The position numbers and the translations under genes were made by a program. The notes under the pieces are model-generated. The model searched no databases, had not been told where the DNA came from, and saw only the letters and a program-made list of their open reading frames with translations. Shown here in pieces: positions 30,305 to 41,605 of a stretch of 60,000 nucleotides of DNA. The number at the start of each line of letters is the position of its first letter. Position 1 is the stretch's first letter. The DNA is from an uncultured Verrucomicrobiota bacterium. Its GTDB lineage: Bacteria; Verrucomicrobiota; Verrucomicrobiia; Opitutales; Opitutaceae. The stretch lies in contig CAIUGM010000018.1 in NCBI GenBank assembly GCA_903898675.1, positions 1 through 60,000 of the forward strand. The letters run 5' to 3'.

Positions 30305-31321
30305 GTGCTTCCCGCCCTGCTAGACACGCTCGCGCTGAATGATCCGTTAACGTACCTGATCATTTTCCTCGCCGTCTCATTCCTCATGATGTGGCGGCTG
30401 GAGGCCATGCTGGACCACGGACTGGAGGGCACGGCGCTCGGGACGATCATCATGCCGTACTGTTCCGGGCTCGGGAACCTGATCTTCGTGTTTATCATGA
30501 TCCAGCACAAGGGCGCCCCCCGGGAGGTGCTGACCAATTGCATCGTGAACAACGTCACCAACCTGACGCTGGTCCTGGGCTTGCCGGCGATTTTTTGGGG
30601 CCTGCAGGTGATGCCGGAAAAACCCGGGGCCGGGGCGAAGGGGAAAAAACCGGCGAAGGGTGGCCGGGATGGCGGCGTGGAAAGCCAGCTCAACCGCCTG
30701 TCGCTGTTGCTCACCATGGCGGCGGTGATTTTCTTCACCGGGGCCGTTTGGGCGATGGGGCGCGACGGCAAGCTCGACCGCTCCGATGGCATTGTGCTGA
30801 TCGGGCTGTTCCTCTTCTGGCAGTGCTTCCAGGTGTTCGACGTCCTGAAATACAACATCCGCCAGCGCGCGTCTTTCGGCGTCATGTTCTATGTCGACGT
30901 CGCGATCGTGCTCGCATGCTCGTACGTGATGTATGAAGCCATCGACTGGCTCGTGGCGTGGATCTCCGCCCAGAAGGGCGGGTTCGTGAGCGGAGCCAAC
31001 CTGGGCTGGCTTACCGGCTGGCTGATGGTGCTGCCGAATGCGCTGCTGGCCGTTTACTGGGGCTGGAAACGCCGGGCCGACATCGTCTACACCTCGCAGG
31101 TCGGTGACGGGCATATCTGCATTCCGCTTTGTCTGGGCCTCTTCGCCGTGGTGACGCCACTGCCCCTGACGCCTTTTTTCCAAAACGGCCTGATCCTCCT
31201 GCTTGGTTCGGTCGCGGTGCATATCATCATGCTGTTGACGAACGGCGGATTGCCTCGCTGGGTCGGCGGTCTGCTCATCACGGCCTACGGCTGGTTTCTC
31301 TGGCAGGGCCTGCTGGGTTGA
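30305..31321 (+). CDS. Divergent Na+/Ca2+ exchanger-like (CaCA) membrane protein
   Basis: 338 residues, GTG start, about ten membrane helices. Two segments resemble the inverted alpha repeats of cation exchangers. The first is GTALGTIIMPYCSGLGNLIF followed by NCIVNNVTNLTLVLG. The second is GWLTGWLMVLPNALLAVYWG followed by GDGHICIPLCLGL. The exact GNxxE/SxPE acidic signature is not obvious, so the ion is uncertain. A charged glycine/lysine loop (about residues 105-125) divides the two halves. It diverges from the UbiA-like gene. Confidence 0.6.
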   Translation: MLPALLDTLALNDPLTYLIIFLAVSFLMMWRLEAMLDHGLEGTALGTIIMPYCSGLGNLIFVFIMIQHKGAPREVLTNCIVNNVTNLTLVLGLPAIFWGLQVMPEKPGAGAKGKKPAKGGRDGGVESQLNRLSLLLTMAAVIFFTGAVWAMGRDGKLDRSDGIVLIGLFLFWQCFQVFDVLKYNIRQRASFGVMFYVDVAIVLACSYVMYEAIDWLVAWISAQKGGFVSGANLGWLTGWLMVLPNALLAVYWGWKRRADIVYTSQVGDGHICIPLCLGLFAVVTPLPLTPFFQNGLILLLGSVAVHIIMLLTNGGLPRWVGGLLITAYGWFLWQGLLG

Positions 31322-31350
31322 GCCCGCGGCCCGGCGCCTCCCGCCCTGCT

Positions 31351-31767
31351 TCACTCCAGCGGATCGGTCCGGAACTTCGTGCTGAGATCGACGAAGGGTT
31401 TCTGCGCCTCGAGCCAGAGCGGGTCCTGCCGGATTTCCCCCATCGACTTGGCGACATTGTTGCAAAACAGGTAGCTGCCCTGGCCGAGCCGGAGGCAGGC
31501 ATCGAAGCGCGTGCCCTTGGCATCATGGACAAAGGCGAAGTCGCCCACGCTCATGTGGCGCTGGTCCAATTCCGCCCGGAGCGGACCGATGTCCTCCTTG
31601 AACTTCCGCTGGTACGACTCCGACCGTGGTCCCTGGTAGGCGAGGATGGCGCCCTGTTCACTGGCCATCTTCACCAGCACCCATTCATCGAAAACCGGCT
31701 TCTGGTAGAGCGCGGTCATGCGCCCGAGGGCGAGGATGATGGCGGAGCGGGCGTCGGCGAGATTCAT
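31351..31767 (-). CDS. Hypothetical protein
   Basis: 138 residues from the ATG at 31767 (MNLADARSAIILALG). Soluble, no signal peptide and no recognised motif. It has features of a small alpha/beta protein: KPVFDEWVLVKMASEQGAIL, later GDFAFVHDAKGTRFDACLRLGQGSYLFCNN. The opposing strand is free of credible alternatives. It is convergent with the exchanger-like gene and lies just downstream of the VOC gene on the same strand. Confidence 0.7.
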   Translation of the reverse strand: MNLADARSAIILALGRMTALYQKPVFDEWVLVKMASEQGAILAYQGPRSESYQRKFKEDIGPLRAELDQRHMSVGDFAFVHDAKGTRFDACLRLGQGSYLFCNNVAKSMGEIRQDPLWLEAQKPFVDLSTKFRTDPLE

Positions 31768-31862
31768 GGCAGGTAGGATGAGGGTGTTTTGCGCAAACGC
31801 CACCGGCGAGGCCAGAATATTGTCGTCGCCGGCGCGGGAATTACGCGCCGCACGGTGCCGGC

Positions 31863-32234
31863 TCAGCGCACGGCGGGCGGATCGAAATGCGGGTTGAGGA
31901 TCAGGCCGAGGATATTGCCGAAAGGATCGATGACGCTTGCGACCTTGATGCCGCCGCCAACCTGCTTCGGCTCCTCGTGGGGTTGGGCGCCGAGGGCCAC
32001 CAGCTGCCGGTAAACCGCCTCGACATCATCGACGGCCCAGAAGGCGTGGACTCCGCCCGGGGCATTGGCGGCGGGTGCATCAGGATCGAGGCCGAGTTCG
32101 AATCCGCCCACCTTGAAGCCGACATAAAACGGTTCGTCAAAGTAGGGCGCGAGGCCGAGGGCGAGGGTATACCACGCCTTGGCCCGGGCGAGATCCGGTA
32201 CCTTATAGACGATTGTGCGCAGGCCCTTGAGCAT
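31863..32234 (-). CDS. VOC superfamily (glyoxalase/bleomycin-resistance fold) protein
   Basis: 123 residues, one VOC unit with paired beta-alpha-beta-beta-beta modules: LKGLRTIVYKVPDLARAKAW at the start, later GVHAFWAVDDVEAVYRQL and ASVIDPFGNILGLILNP. Metal ligands and substrate cannot be named from sequence. ATG 32234 is preferred over a GTG at 32249. It diverges from the first DUF1080 gene. Confidence 0.88.
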   Translation of the reverse strand: MLKGLRTIVYKVPDLARAKAWYTLALGLAPYFDEPFYVGFKVGGFELGLDPDAPAANAPGGVHAFWAVDDVEAVYRQLVALGAQPHEEPKQVGGGIKVASVIDPFGNILGLILNPHFDPPAVR

Positions 32235-32325
32235 CGTGGGAATTACCACAGTCCGTGGTAGTGGATTTTGTCATGTCGCGAACGGAGATTGTGCAAACCG
32301 CCCGGCCGTGCAAGTTGGTTCCGGC

Positions 32326-33204
32326 ATGAAGACCCCCGGACTACCCCTCGGGCGACTGTGGTTCGCCCTGCTTGCGGCCGGCGGCCTGACCGCGGCCGAG
32401 CCCGCCTGGCAACCGCTGTTCAATGGCCATGATCTGGCCGGCTGGGAAACCTTCATGTCTAAACCCGACCAGACCTGGGAAGTCCCCGGACTGGCCCGGG
32501 ATGCCAGTGGCAAATACCTCGAGCCGATCGGCATGAACCGCGACCCGCTGAGGGTGTTTGTCATTGAGAACGTCGACGGCCGCCCCGCGATCCACATTTC
32601 CGGCCAGGGTTTTGGCGTGCTGAGCACGATCACATCTTACGGAAACTTTCACCTGCGCCTGCAGGTCAAATGGGGCGAGAGGCGCTGGGGCGACCGGGTC
32701 AACGCCCCGCGCGACAGCGGCCTGATGTATTTTGTCCACAGCGCGCCCGGGGTCACCTACGAGACGTGGCCCCGCTCCATCGAATTCCAGATCCAGGAGC
32801 ATGATTTTGGCGATCTCTTCGCCGTGGCGTCGGCGATCACCGTGCCCGCGCGGGCCGAGACGGTTGGCGGCAAGACGCTTTATCATTACGACTCCGCCGG
32901 CCAGCTGGTGCGTTTTCTCGAGCAGCCGCCGGTTGGCAACCGCTGCGTGCGGCTGGAGGATGTGGAGAAACCGCGGGGCGAATGGAACACCCTCGACCTG
33001 ATCTGCCTGAACGGCGACAGCATCCATGTGGTCAACGGCAAGGTGGTGATGCGGCTGCTCCACGCCGAGCGGCTGGATGGAGCGGCGCCGGCGCCGCTCA
33101 CCGCGGGGCAGATCAGCCTGCAGACGGAGGGCGCGGAGGTTTTCTACCGCGACGTTGAGCTGCAACCGATCACCACGATTCCCGCGGAATACGCCGGCAA
33201 GTGA
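32326..33204 (+). CDS. Secreted DUF1080 (3-keto-disaccharide hydrolase-like) protein 1
   Basis: 292 residues. The ATG at 32326 opens directly onto a signal peptide (LPLGRLWFALLAAGGLTA). The family start WQPLFNGHDLAGWETF follows, then a concanavalin-like beta sandwich with LRLQVKWGERRWG, RDSGLMYFVH and IEFQIQEHDFGD. It ends ISLQTEGAEVFYRDVELQPI, all hallmarks of DUF1080 (PF06439). Some members act on 3-keto-glycosides; many are uncharacterised. The second DUF1080 gene begins 68 bases downstream, likely one transcription unit. Confidence 0.9.
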   Translation: MKTPGLPLGRLWFALLAAGGLTAAEPAWQPLFNGHDLAGWETFMSKPDQTWEVPGLARDASGKYLEPIGMNRDPLRVFVIENVDGRPAIHISGQGFGVLSTITSYGNFHLRLQVKWGERRWGDRVNAPRDSGLMYFVHSAPGVTYETWPRSIEFQIQEHDFGDLFAVASAITVPARAETVGGKTLYHYDSAGQLVRFLEQPPVGNRCVRLEDVEKPRGEWNTLDLICLNGDSIHVVNGKVVMRLLHAERLDGAAPAPLTAGQISLQTEGAEVFYRDVELQPITTIPAEYAGK

Positions 33205-33272
33205 CGGCCGGCGGACGGGATTTCAATTGGACAGCCGGTCCAAACCGAACCAAGATGTTACCTCAACCCCTT

Positions 33273-34325
33273 ATGAAAACCCCCTGCTTGTTCGTGCTCG
33301 GACTCATCGCTGTCATGCCTGCCGCCCTCCGGGCCGCACCTGATCCCAATTGGCTCGGCCACGACCGGGAGCGACCGATGGCCACCGTGGTGACGCCCGG
33401 CACCTTCAGCTCGCAGGAGCAGCCGGGCCAGCCGCCGTCGGATGCGACGGTGCTTTTCGACGGCAAGGATGTTTCGCAATGGGTGGCGTTGGACGGAAGC
33501 CCGACCAAGTGGGTCGTGCATGACGGCGCCCTGGAATGCGTTCCGGGCAGCGGTTACGTCCGGACGCTGCAGGCCTTTGGCGACTGCCAGTTCCATGTGG
33601 AGTGGGCGGCCCCGAATCCGCCGCACGGCGAGAGCCAGGGTCGCGGCAACAGCGGGTTGTTCTTTGGTTTCGACCGCTATGAGGTCCAGATCCTCGATTC
33701 CTACCAGAGCAAGACCTACGCCGATGGTGCAGCCGCCTCGGTTTACGGCCAGTATCCCCCGCTGGTAAATGTCTGCCTGCCTCCCGGCAAGTGGCAGACC
33801 TATGACGTCATTTGGACCGCTCCGCGCTTCGACGCCGACGGCAAGCTGGTCTCTAAGGCGCGCGAGACTGTCATTCACAACGGAGTGCTGGTGCAGAATA
33901 ACGTGGAGCTCACGGGCCCGACCGGCTGGGTCGGCCGCGCGCCCTACAAGGCGCACCCGGAGCGGACGCCGATCGCTTTTCAGGATCACGGCAATCCCGT
34001 TCGTTACCGCAACGTCTGGGTGCGCGAGCTCGGCAATCCCCGGCACAAGGAGTTCATGCTACCCGAGGCGCTGCTGGAATCCTATGCCGGCGATTACCCG
34101 CGCGGGTCGGATGTCGTGAAGATCCGCCGCCTGCCTGACGGCCTGCTGCTGCTTAATCTGGCGGGCGTGGACGTCATCATGCACGCGGAATCCCCCACGC
34201 ATTTCTACGCCCTTACGACGGATGTGCAGTGCGATTTCGATTTCAAGGGCGCGACGAAGAAACTGGCCGTCACGGTCGGCGAGGATTCGGCGCATCCCAT
34301 GACGATGGAACGGCTGGCCCCTTGA
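33273..34325 (+). CDS. Secreted DUF1080 (3-keto-disaccharide hydrolase-like) protein 2
   Basis: 350 residues with a signal peptide (PCLFVLGLIAVMPAALRA) from the ATG at 33273. The DUF1080 core runs from VLFDGKDVSQWVALDG through RGNSGLFFGFDRYEVQILDS to VRYRNVWVREL. It then has an extra C-terminal domain of about 85 residues (from MLPEALLESYAGDYP). That extension reads like a lipocalin-type or DUF3471-like tail. It is a paralogue of the upstream gene but not a recent duplicate, since the two differ through most of their length. Confidence 0.9.
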   Translation: MKTPCLFVLGLIAVMPAALRAAPDPNWLGHDRERPMATVVTPGTFSSQEQPGQPPSDATVLFDGKDVSQWVALDGSPTKWVVHDGALECVPGSGYVRTLQAFGDCQFHVEWAAPNPPHGESQGRGNSGLFFGFDRYEVQILDSYQSKTYADGAAASVYGQYPPLVNVCLPPGKWQTYDVIWTAPRFDADGKLVSKARETVIHNGVLVQNNVELTGPTGWVGRAPYKAHPERTPIAFQDHGNPVRYRNVWVRELGNPRHKEFMLPEALLESYAGDYPRGSDVVKIRRLPDGLLLLNLAGVDVIMHAESPTHFYALTTDVQCDFDFKGATKKLAVTVGEDSAHPMTMERLAP

Positions 34326-34336
34326 TCCGGGCGGCC

Positions 34337-35557
34337 TCAGCCGCGGCGGATTTCCGAGCCCTTGAACCGGATGATCGTCCGGTAGACCTTCTTCACCCGG
34401 CAGGTGATCTTGCCGGTGGTGAGGTCGACCTGCTCGGGAATCTCGATGCGATGGACATCCACGACCGCATGGTAGCCGCGCTCGGAGAAAATATCGATCA
34501 GCATGGCGAGGGCCTCGGGCTCATGCAGCACGGGATCCTCGCTGTTGATGTTGGAGTGGCCGGATAACGCGTGCCGGGTGATGATCGGCATCATCTTCTT
34601 CTCGATGAGGGTGACCACCCGCTGGAACAGGGCGGTATTGGTCAGCTCGTAGCCGTCGAGCCGCTTCACCAGCTCCTGCCGGGCATGGACGATGATCTCG
34701 CTGGCGAGCGGGAGAGTGCGCAGGCGGTCGAACGTGCGCGGGTCGAGCTCCAGCGAGCTCTGGTATTCCAGTTCCTCGACGATGTTCTGCTCAACCTGGG
34801 CGATCGGGCCCTCGGCGTTGATCAGGTGGTAATAGAAAATATCCTTGAGGGAGAGCAGCGCGTCCCAGGTCTGCTCCTTGAACACGCGGTAGCGGCGCCG
34901 GGCCAGTTTCTCGTCGAAGTCGGTCGCCCGTTCCTCCAGCAGCTGGCCCTGGCCGGTGCGGCGCACCTCGTCGTTGTTCGCCTTGACCTGCAGGCCGCGC
35001 TTGAGCTGGCGCGCGATGCTTTCCTTCTCGTCGACGAAGAGGACGATGATCTGCACCACCGGCTGGCGGAAATGGATGGCCAGCGGCGTGCCGTAGAACT
35101 CGCGCCAGAGCTGGGTCATCTTTTCGTAAAGCATCTTCAGGCACTCGACCTGCATCTGGGTCCGCGGGAAGCCGTCCAGGATGACGCCATCGCGGTATTC
35201 CGGCTTGAGCAGCCGGCGCAGCAGCACGGCCAGCACCTCGCGATCCCCGATCATGTTGCCGGCATTCTTCACCTTTTTCATCTCCGGCGTGTCGAGCAGC
35301 GAGCTCATCACGATGGGGGTGCAGGTCAGGCCGCGCGTCTTGGCGATGAAGGACGTGTTGGTCCCCTTGCCGGCGCCCGGGGCGCCGCCGAGCAGGATGA
35401 TCTCCTTGGGGAAGCGCAGGTGCTGCCGGCCGAAATGGGATTCGAGGTCATCCCAGATCGGCTCAAAAATGATGCGGGCATCCTTGATCTCCAGATCGGC
35501 GGAAGCCGCGGCGGGAGTGGCCGGCGGGGGGACGGAGGCTTTCTGATTCTCGCTCAT
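34337..35557 (-). CDS. Adenylate-kinase-like nucleotide kinase with an additional C-terminal domain
   Basis: 406 residues. The kinase part has the P-loop LLGGAPGAGKGT (about 56-67), the NMP-binding region and DGFPRTQMQVE, and then IIVLFVDEKESIARQLKRG. These match adenylate kinases. The region after residue about 270 has no counterpart in Adk, whose usual length is about 215. It contains an HARQELVKRLDGYELTN helix and a C-terminal beta part (FSERGYHAVVDVHRIEIPEQ). The cellular NMP substrate is unknown. It is the last gene of the leftward LysR, MFS, U32, kinase run and ends just before the opposing DUF1080 stop. Confidence 0.8.
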   Translation of the reverse strand: MSENQKASVPPPATPAAASADLEIKDARIIFEPIWDDLESHFGRQHLRFPKEIILLGGAPGAGKGTNTSFIAKTRGLTCTPIVMSSLLDTPEMKKVKNAGNMIGDREVLAVLLRRLLKPEYRDGVILDGFPRTQMQVECLKMLYEKMTQLWREFYGTPLAIHFRQPVVQIIVLFVDEKESIARQLKRGLQVKANNDEVRRTGQGQLLEERATDFDEKLARRRYRVFKEQTWDALLSLKDIFYYHLINAEGPIAQVEQNIVEELEYQSSLELDPRTFDRLRTLPLASEIIVHARQELVKRLDGYELTNTALFQRVVTLIEKKMMPIITRHALSGHSNINSEDPVLHEPEALAMLIDIFSERGYHAVVDVHRIEIPEQVDLTTGKITCRVKKVYRTIIRFKGSEIRRG

Positions 35558-35623
35558 GCTAGGGTGGCGGAGCCTAGGGGCCGGCCGGTTGCCGAGGCGA
35601 CAAAATATGGCAAGGTCGGGGAA

Positions 35624-38233
<2,610 letters not shown>

Positions 38234-38239
38234 GGTAAC

Positions 38240-39514
38240 TCAGGCGGCGGCGATCTCGGAGGGCGGGGCCGGGACATCCTTTTTCGCATGGCTCGCGACA
38301 TGCGGCGCGATGGCGCGCAGCTCGATGGCGAAAAGCACGGTCAGGATAAAAAATCCGGTCGCGATATAGCTGACCAGGGGCAGTCCCAGCAAATGGCCGG
38401 CTGCGTCCTGGGTGACAAAAAACCCGGCGATGATCGTCCCGGCGGCGTTGCAGGCCAGTTGCAGGGCGGAGATTACACTCATGAATCCGCCGCGGTAGCG
38501 GGCGTCGACGGCGTTGGTGATCATGGTCATGGCGGGTGCGTAGCGGCCCGAGGTGGCGACCATGAACAGCGCCATCATGAGGCTGGCAAAGACGACCGTC
38601 GAATGACCGAGCCGCATGATGACCAGGGTTACCACGATGGCGCTGGTGGACATGTAGGCCAGCAGCCGCAGCCGGTCCATGTGGTCGCTGAGCCAGCCGA
38701 TGATCGGCGTGCTGATCGCGGTTGCCATCCCGCCGACGGCGTAAGCGATGGGCAACTCGACGCGCTCGTTCAGGCCCAGGTTGGCGACGAAGGATGGCGC
38801 AAGGAACGGGATCAGGATTCCGCCGGCCATGCCCAGCATCGTGCCGACGGCAAAGGCGCGCAGGTGCACGCGGTGTGACATGATTTCCTTCATCTGCTTC
38901 CACGGCTGGTGGCCGTGCACGGCCGTGCGCAAATGGGGGAGGGCCAGCGAGGCGATGAGGAGGGTTAGCGCACTGCAGCCCGCGAGCAGGAAAAAAGCGG
39001 CGTGCCAGCCGAAGTGGCCGGCGAGCATCAGGCCGGCGGGCACGCCGAGGACCGAAGCCACGGGAAACGCCGCGGTCACAAGGCCCATGGCCCGGCCGCG
39101 CCGGGAGGGTGGAATGAAATCGCCCACCATGGCCGTGACCATCGAGCTGGCTAGGCCGCCGAACGCCCCGGCCGCCAACCGCGCGAGGACCAGCATCTGG
39201 TAATTCGCCGCAAGTCCGCAGGAGAGGGTCGCCAGGCCAAAGCCGCTGTAGAGCACCAGCAGGGCGCGCTTGCGGTCAAACCGATCGAGCACGAATCCGC
39301 CGGCGAATCCGCTGACGGCGGCCGCGATGCCATAGCAGGCGACCACATGCGTGAACTGGGCCGGCGTGATGCTGAAGGCGCGCATCAGCTGCTCGCCCAG
39401 CGGCATCATGATCATGAAATCCAAAATATGCGTGAATTGCACCGCCGCGAGCACCAGCAACGTGGCGCGTTCGCGGCCCCTGGGCAGCTCGTGGTGCTGG
39501 ACGGAGGCAGGCAT
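38240..39514 (-). CDS. Major facilitator superfamily transporter (DHA1-like)
   Basis: 424 residues, twelve membrane helices. The loop 2-3 motif A appears as GGFVLDRFDRKRALL, and the central GRAMGLVTAAFPVASVLGVPAG is the drug/H+ antiporter-type motif C. Similar to arabinose-efflux-type permeases; the substrate is unknown. The ATG at 39514 is preferred over a GTG at 39532. It follows a LysR regulator by 39 bases on the same strand, which suggests control by that regulator. Confidence 0.9.
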   Translation of the reverse strand: MPASVQHHELPRGRERATLLVLAAVQFTHILDFMIMMPLGEQLMRAFSITPAQFTHVVACYGIAAAVSGFAGGFVLDRFDRKRALLVLYSGFGLATLSCGLAANYQMLVLARLAAGAFGGLASSMVTAMVGDFIPPSRRGRAMGLVTAAFPVASVLGVPAGLMLAGHFGWHAAFFLLAGCSALTLLIASLALPHLRTAVHGHQPWKQMKEIMSHRVHLRAFAVGTMLGMAGGILIPFLAPSFVANLGLNERVELPIAYAVGGMATAISTPIIGWLSDHMDRLRLLAYMSTSAIVVTLVIMRLGHSTVVFASLMMALFMVATSGRYAPAMTMITNAVDARYRGGFMSVISALQLACNAAGTIIAGFFVTQDAAGHLLGLPLVSYIATGFFILTVLFAIELRAIAPHVASHAKKDVPAPPSEIAAA

Positions 39515-39553
39515 AAGCGGCGACGATTTCACAGAAAATCTCCGGGTGCAAAC

Positions 39554-40492
39554 TCAGCTTGTCGCGGGCGGCGTGGGTAACTGGAAGGGTGCGGTGGAGC
39601 TGACGACCGGGCCGGGGCCGACCACCGCCCGGGCGGCCTCGGCGAAAAGGTCTGCGCCCGGGCCGAGGTGATGCCGGCGGTGACGCACCAGCATGATGTC
39701 GCGGGAGGGCGACAGCCCGGTGAATTTCCGGAAAACGAGCCCTTCGGGATCCGTCGCACTCCGCGCGCTTTGGGGCAGGACGCTGACGCCAAGACCCATC
39801 GCGGCCAGGGATTTTACGGTGGCGAGCTGGCCGCAGCGATGGGTGATGCGGGGCTCGAAATCGTGCTCGCCGCAATAGCGCTGGATTTGAGACGTCAGGG
39901 TCGAGGCATCGCCGAGGAGAATGAAATCTTCATCACGGAGGTCGAGGAAGGTGATCTTTTCGGCATTGGCCAGCCGGTGGTCCGCCCCCATCGCCAGCCA
40001 CAGCGGCTCCGTGTACAGCCTGACTGCATGAAGTCGTGGTTCGTTAAGGGGTAGCGAGATTAGGGCCCAATCAAGTTTTCCATCGTGCAGGGCCTCGATA
40101 AGCGGGCCGCGAAAGTCCTCCCGGGTGTGCAGACTGATATGGATTGAGTTGGCCCGACAGTAGGCAAGCACGGCCGGCAGAAAGAATGGAGCGACCGTGG
40201 GTATGGCGCCCACATCCACCCTCGGGCCATGGATTGGAACACTCTTCAGCTCACCCAGGGTCTGGTCAGCTTCGCTGATGATCCGTTGCGCTCCCTGTAG
40301 TAGGATTTTGCCTCCTTCTGTCAGAACTACCTTGCGACCCAGGCGATGGAAGAGTTTCTGCCCGAATTCCTCCTCGAGGTTCAGGATTTGCTGACTCAAG
40401 GATGGCTGGGAGATAAAAGCCCGCTGAGCTGCCTTTGTAAAATTCCCTGTCTCAGCCACTGCCAAGAAGTAACGCAACTGGTAGATTTCCAT
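39554..40492 (-). CDS. LysR-type transcriptional regulator, OxyR-like sequence without the peroxidatic cysteine
   Basis: 312 residues: N-terminal winged helix (LRYFLAVAETGNFTKAAQRA to QPSLSQQILNLE) and a periplasmic-binding-protein-like effector domain. The overall sequence resembles OxyR. At the positions of E. coli C199 and C208 it has T198 and C207, so the peroxide switch by disulfide is not expected. The effector is unknown. It diverges from a 63-residue membrane protein, with a possible operator between the two, and is followed by the MFS gene. Confidence 0.9.
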   Translation of the reverse strand: MEIYQLRYFLAVAETGNFTKAAQRAFISQPSLSQQILNLEEEFGQKLFHRLGRKVVLTEGGKILLQGAQRIISEADQTLGELKSVPIHGPRVDVGAIPTVAPFFLPAVLAYCRANSIHISLHTREDFRGPLIEALHDGKLDWALISLPLNEPRLHAVRLYTEPLWLAMGADHRLANAEKITFLDLRDEDFILLGDASTLTSQIQRYCGEHDFEPRITHRCGQLATVKSLAAMGLGVSVLPQSARSATDPEGLVFRKFTGLSPSRDIMLVRHRRHHLGPGADLFAEAARAVVGPGPVVSSTAPFQLPTPPATS

Positions 40493-40512
40493 AGGTAAAT
40501 CAGATGATTACT

Positions 40513-40538
40513 ATAGAATCTAAGTATTTAGACTATTG
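40513..40538. promoter_or_regulatory. Candidate LysR/OxyR-type operator in the divergent promoter region
   Basis: ATAG, N7, GTAT, N7, ATTG follow the OxyR half-site spacing (ATAG-N7-CTAT-N7-ATAG), matching 10 of 12 fixed bases. The fourth half-site is not matched. An inner inverted repeat TCTAA-N4-TTAGA overlaps it. It lies in the 117-base AT-rich gap between the LysR gene and the 63-residue gene. Pattern only; not shown to bind. Confidence 0.4.
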
Positions 40539-40609
40539 CAAGAGGTGTCGTATAGTCTGCTCAGCACCAAGACAGGTGCCCTAACCAGAACCATCAACCC
40601 ACGAAATTT

Positions 40610-40801
40610 ATGAATACTACTCTCAAGGTCATCCTCACCACCGCTGCTGTCAGCGCCATCGCCCTCATCGCCGCGATCAAGCTCGCCGCTGGCAATCCCA
40701 CCATCATCCCGGTGGCTGTCAGCTATGTGGCGGTCGCCCTGTTGTTCGTCCTCGCGGCATTTGATTATCGCGTGGGGCCCAAGAGCTACGTGGTGCGCTG
40801 A
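40610..40801 (+). CDS. Small two-helix membrane protein
   Basis: 63 residues: an N-terminal hydrophobic helix (VILTTAAVSAIALIAAIKLA) and a second one (IIPVAVSYVAVALLFVLAAF), with a short charged tail. It has its own AT-rich upstream region and a strong terminator, so it is a real single-gene transcript. Function unknown. The divergent position next to the LysR gene makes it a likely target of that regulator. Confidence 0.8.
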   Translation: MNTTLKVILTTAAVSAIALIAAIKLAAGNPTIIPVAVSYVAVALLFVLAAFDYRVGPKSYVVR

Positions 40802-40839
40802 GCGACCAGAAAGACTTTTCCGTCAGTTAGAATGTAACA

Positions 40840-40871
40840 GGGGCCGGGTTTGAACACCCGGCCCCTTTTAA
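40840..40871 (+). terminator. Rho-independent terminator
   Basis: Perfect GC-rich stem (GGGGCCGGGT and ACCCGGCCCC, with a short loop TTGAAC) followed by TTTTAATTT, 38 bases after the small membrane protein. Confidence 0.9.
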
Positions 40872-40927
40872 TTTACGGGTTTCGACTGCCTCCGCCTGAT
40901 CGGCCCCGGCGTGCCTCACCAAATAGA

Positions 40928-40953
40928 AAGGCGCGGCTCATGGCCGCGCCCGA
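40928..40953 (-). terminator. Terminator for the leftward DUF4199 gene
   Basis: On the minus strand GGCGCGGCC and GCCGCGCC form a stem around ATGA, followed by TTTCTATTT. It lies about 55 bases after the DUF4199 stop. Confidence 0.7.
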
Positions 40954-41005
40954 TCACTAGACAAGAAAGGCTACCGGTTGTCCCGCTAAGTGCTCCTATT
41001 GAGCA

Positions 41006-41530
41006 TTAGGCGGCAACCTGGCCCTCTTCGGGCGGGTTGCGTTTCAAGAAGGCCCCGGTGATCAGGGAAATGATCAGGCCGAAGACCAGGCTCATGAGAA
41101 ATCCGACGACCGCCTGGATGGCCGGCTTGGTGAACATCCGCATGCCTTTTTCCGCTCCGTCCATCTGGCTGTCGCTCATGCCAGCAGCGACCCACTTGGC
41201 CCGGGACGCCTCGATGAGATAATCCGCGAAATTGGGATTAACAAAAGTGAAGTGGACATACGCGTAGACCGAGCCGATCAGGCCGGAATAAAGCGCGATC
41301 ATGAAGCCGGTGCCGACCGCCTTGCCGTAAGTCAGATACTTGCCCGCGTCATCCTCCCGCACGGCCCGCAGGCCAAGCCAGTATACTGCGATGGCATAAA
41401 CCAACGGCACGAGTCCAAACCAAGTGCCTTGATTGATCTTGTCAGTCTGGTAGCCGAGAAAAAAACCGACCAGGGTCAGGACGATCTGGCCGATGGCCAT
41501 GATCAGCGCGTACAGTAGGGTAGTGCTCAT
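41006..41530 (-). CDS. DUF4199 family integral membrane protein
   Basis: 174 residues, four membrane helices in the DUF4199 pattern (helix 1 LYALIMAIGQIVLTLVGFFL). The central YLTYGKAVGTGFMIALYSGL and a long extramembrane loop with an amphipathic helix (DGAEKGMRMFTKPAIQAVV) precede the last helix. Function of the family is unknown. Single-gene unit with a terminator. Confidence 0.85.
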   Translation of the reverse strand: MSTTLLYALIMAIGQIVLTLVGFFLGYQTDKINQGTWFGLVPLVYAIAVYWLGLRAVREDDAGKYLTYGKAVGTGFMIALYSGLIGSVYAYVHFTFVNPNFADYLIEASRAKWVAAGMSDSQMDGAEKGMRMFTKPAIQAVVGFLMSLVFGLIISLITGAFLKRNPPEEGQVAA

Positions 41531-41605
41531 GCCCGGGATGTTGGCGGAGACGGGCGGGAGTTCAATCGCGCAATGACGGGCGGCAGTTGGGCGGGATGAG
41601 CGGCC

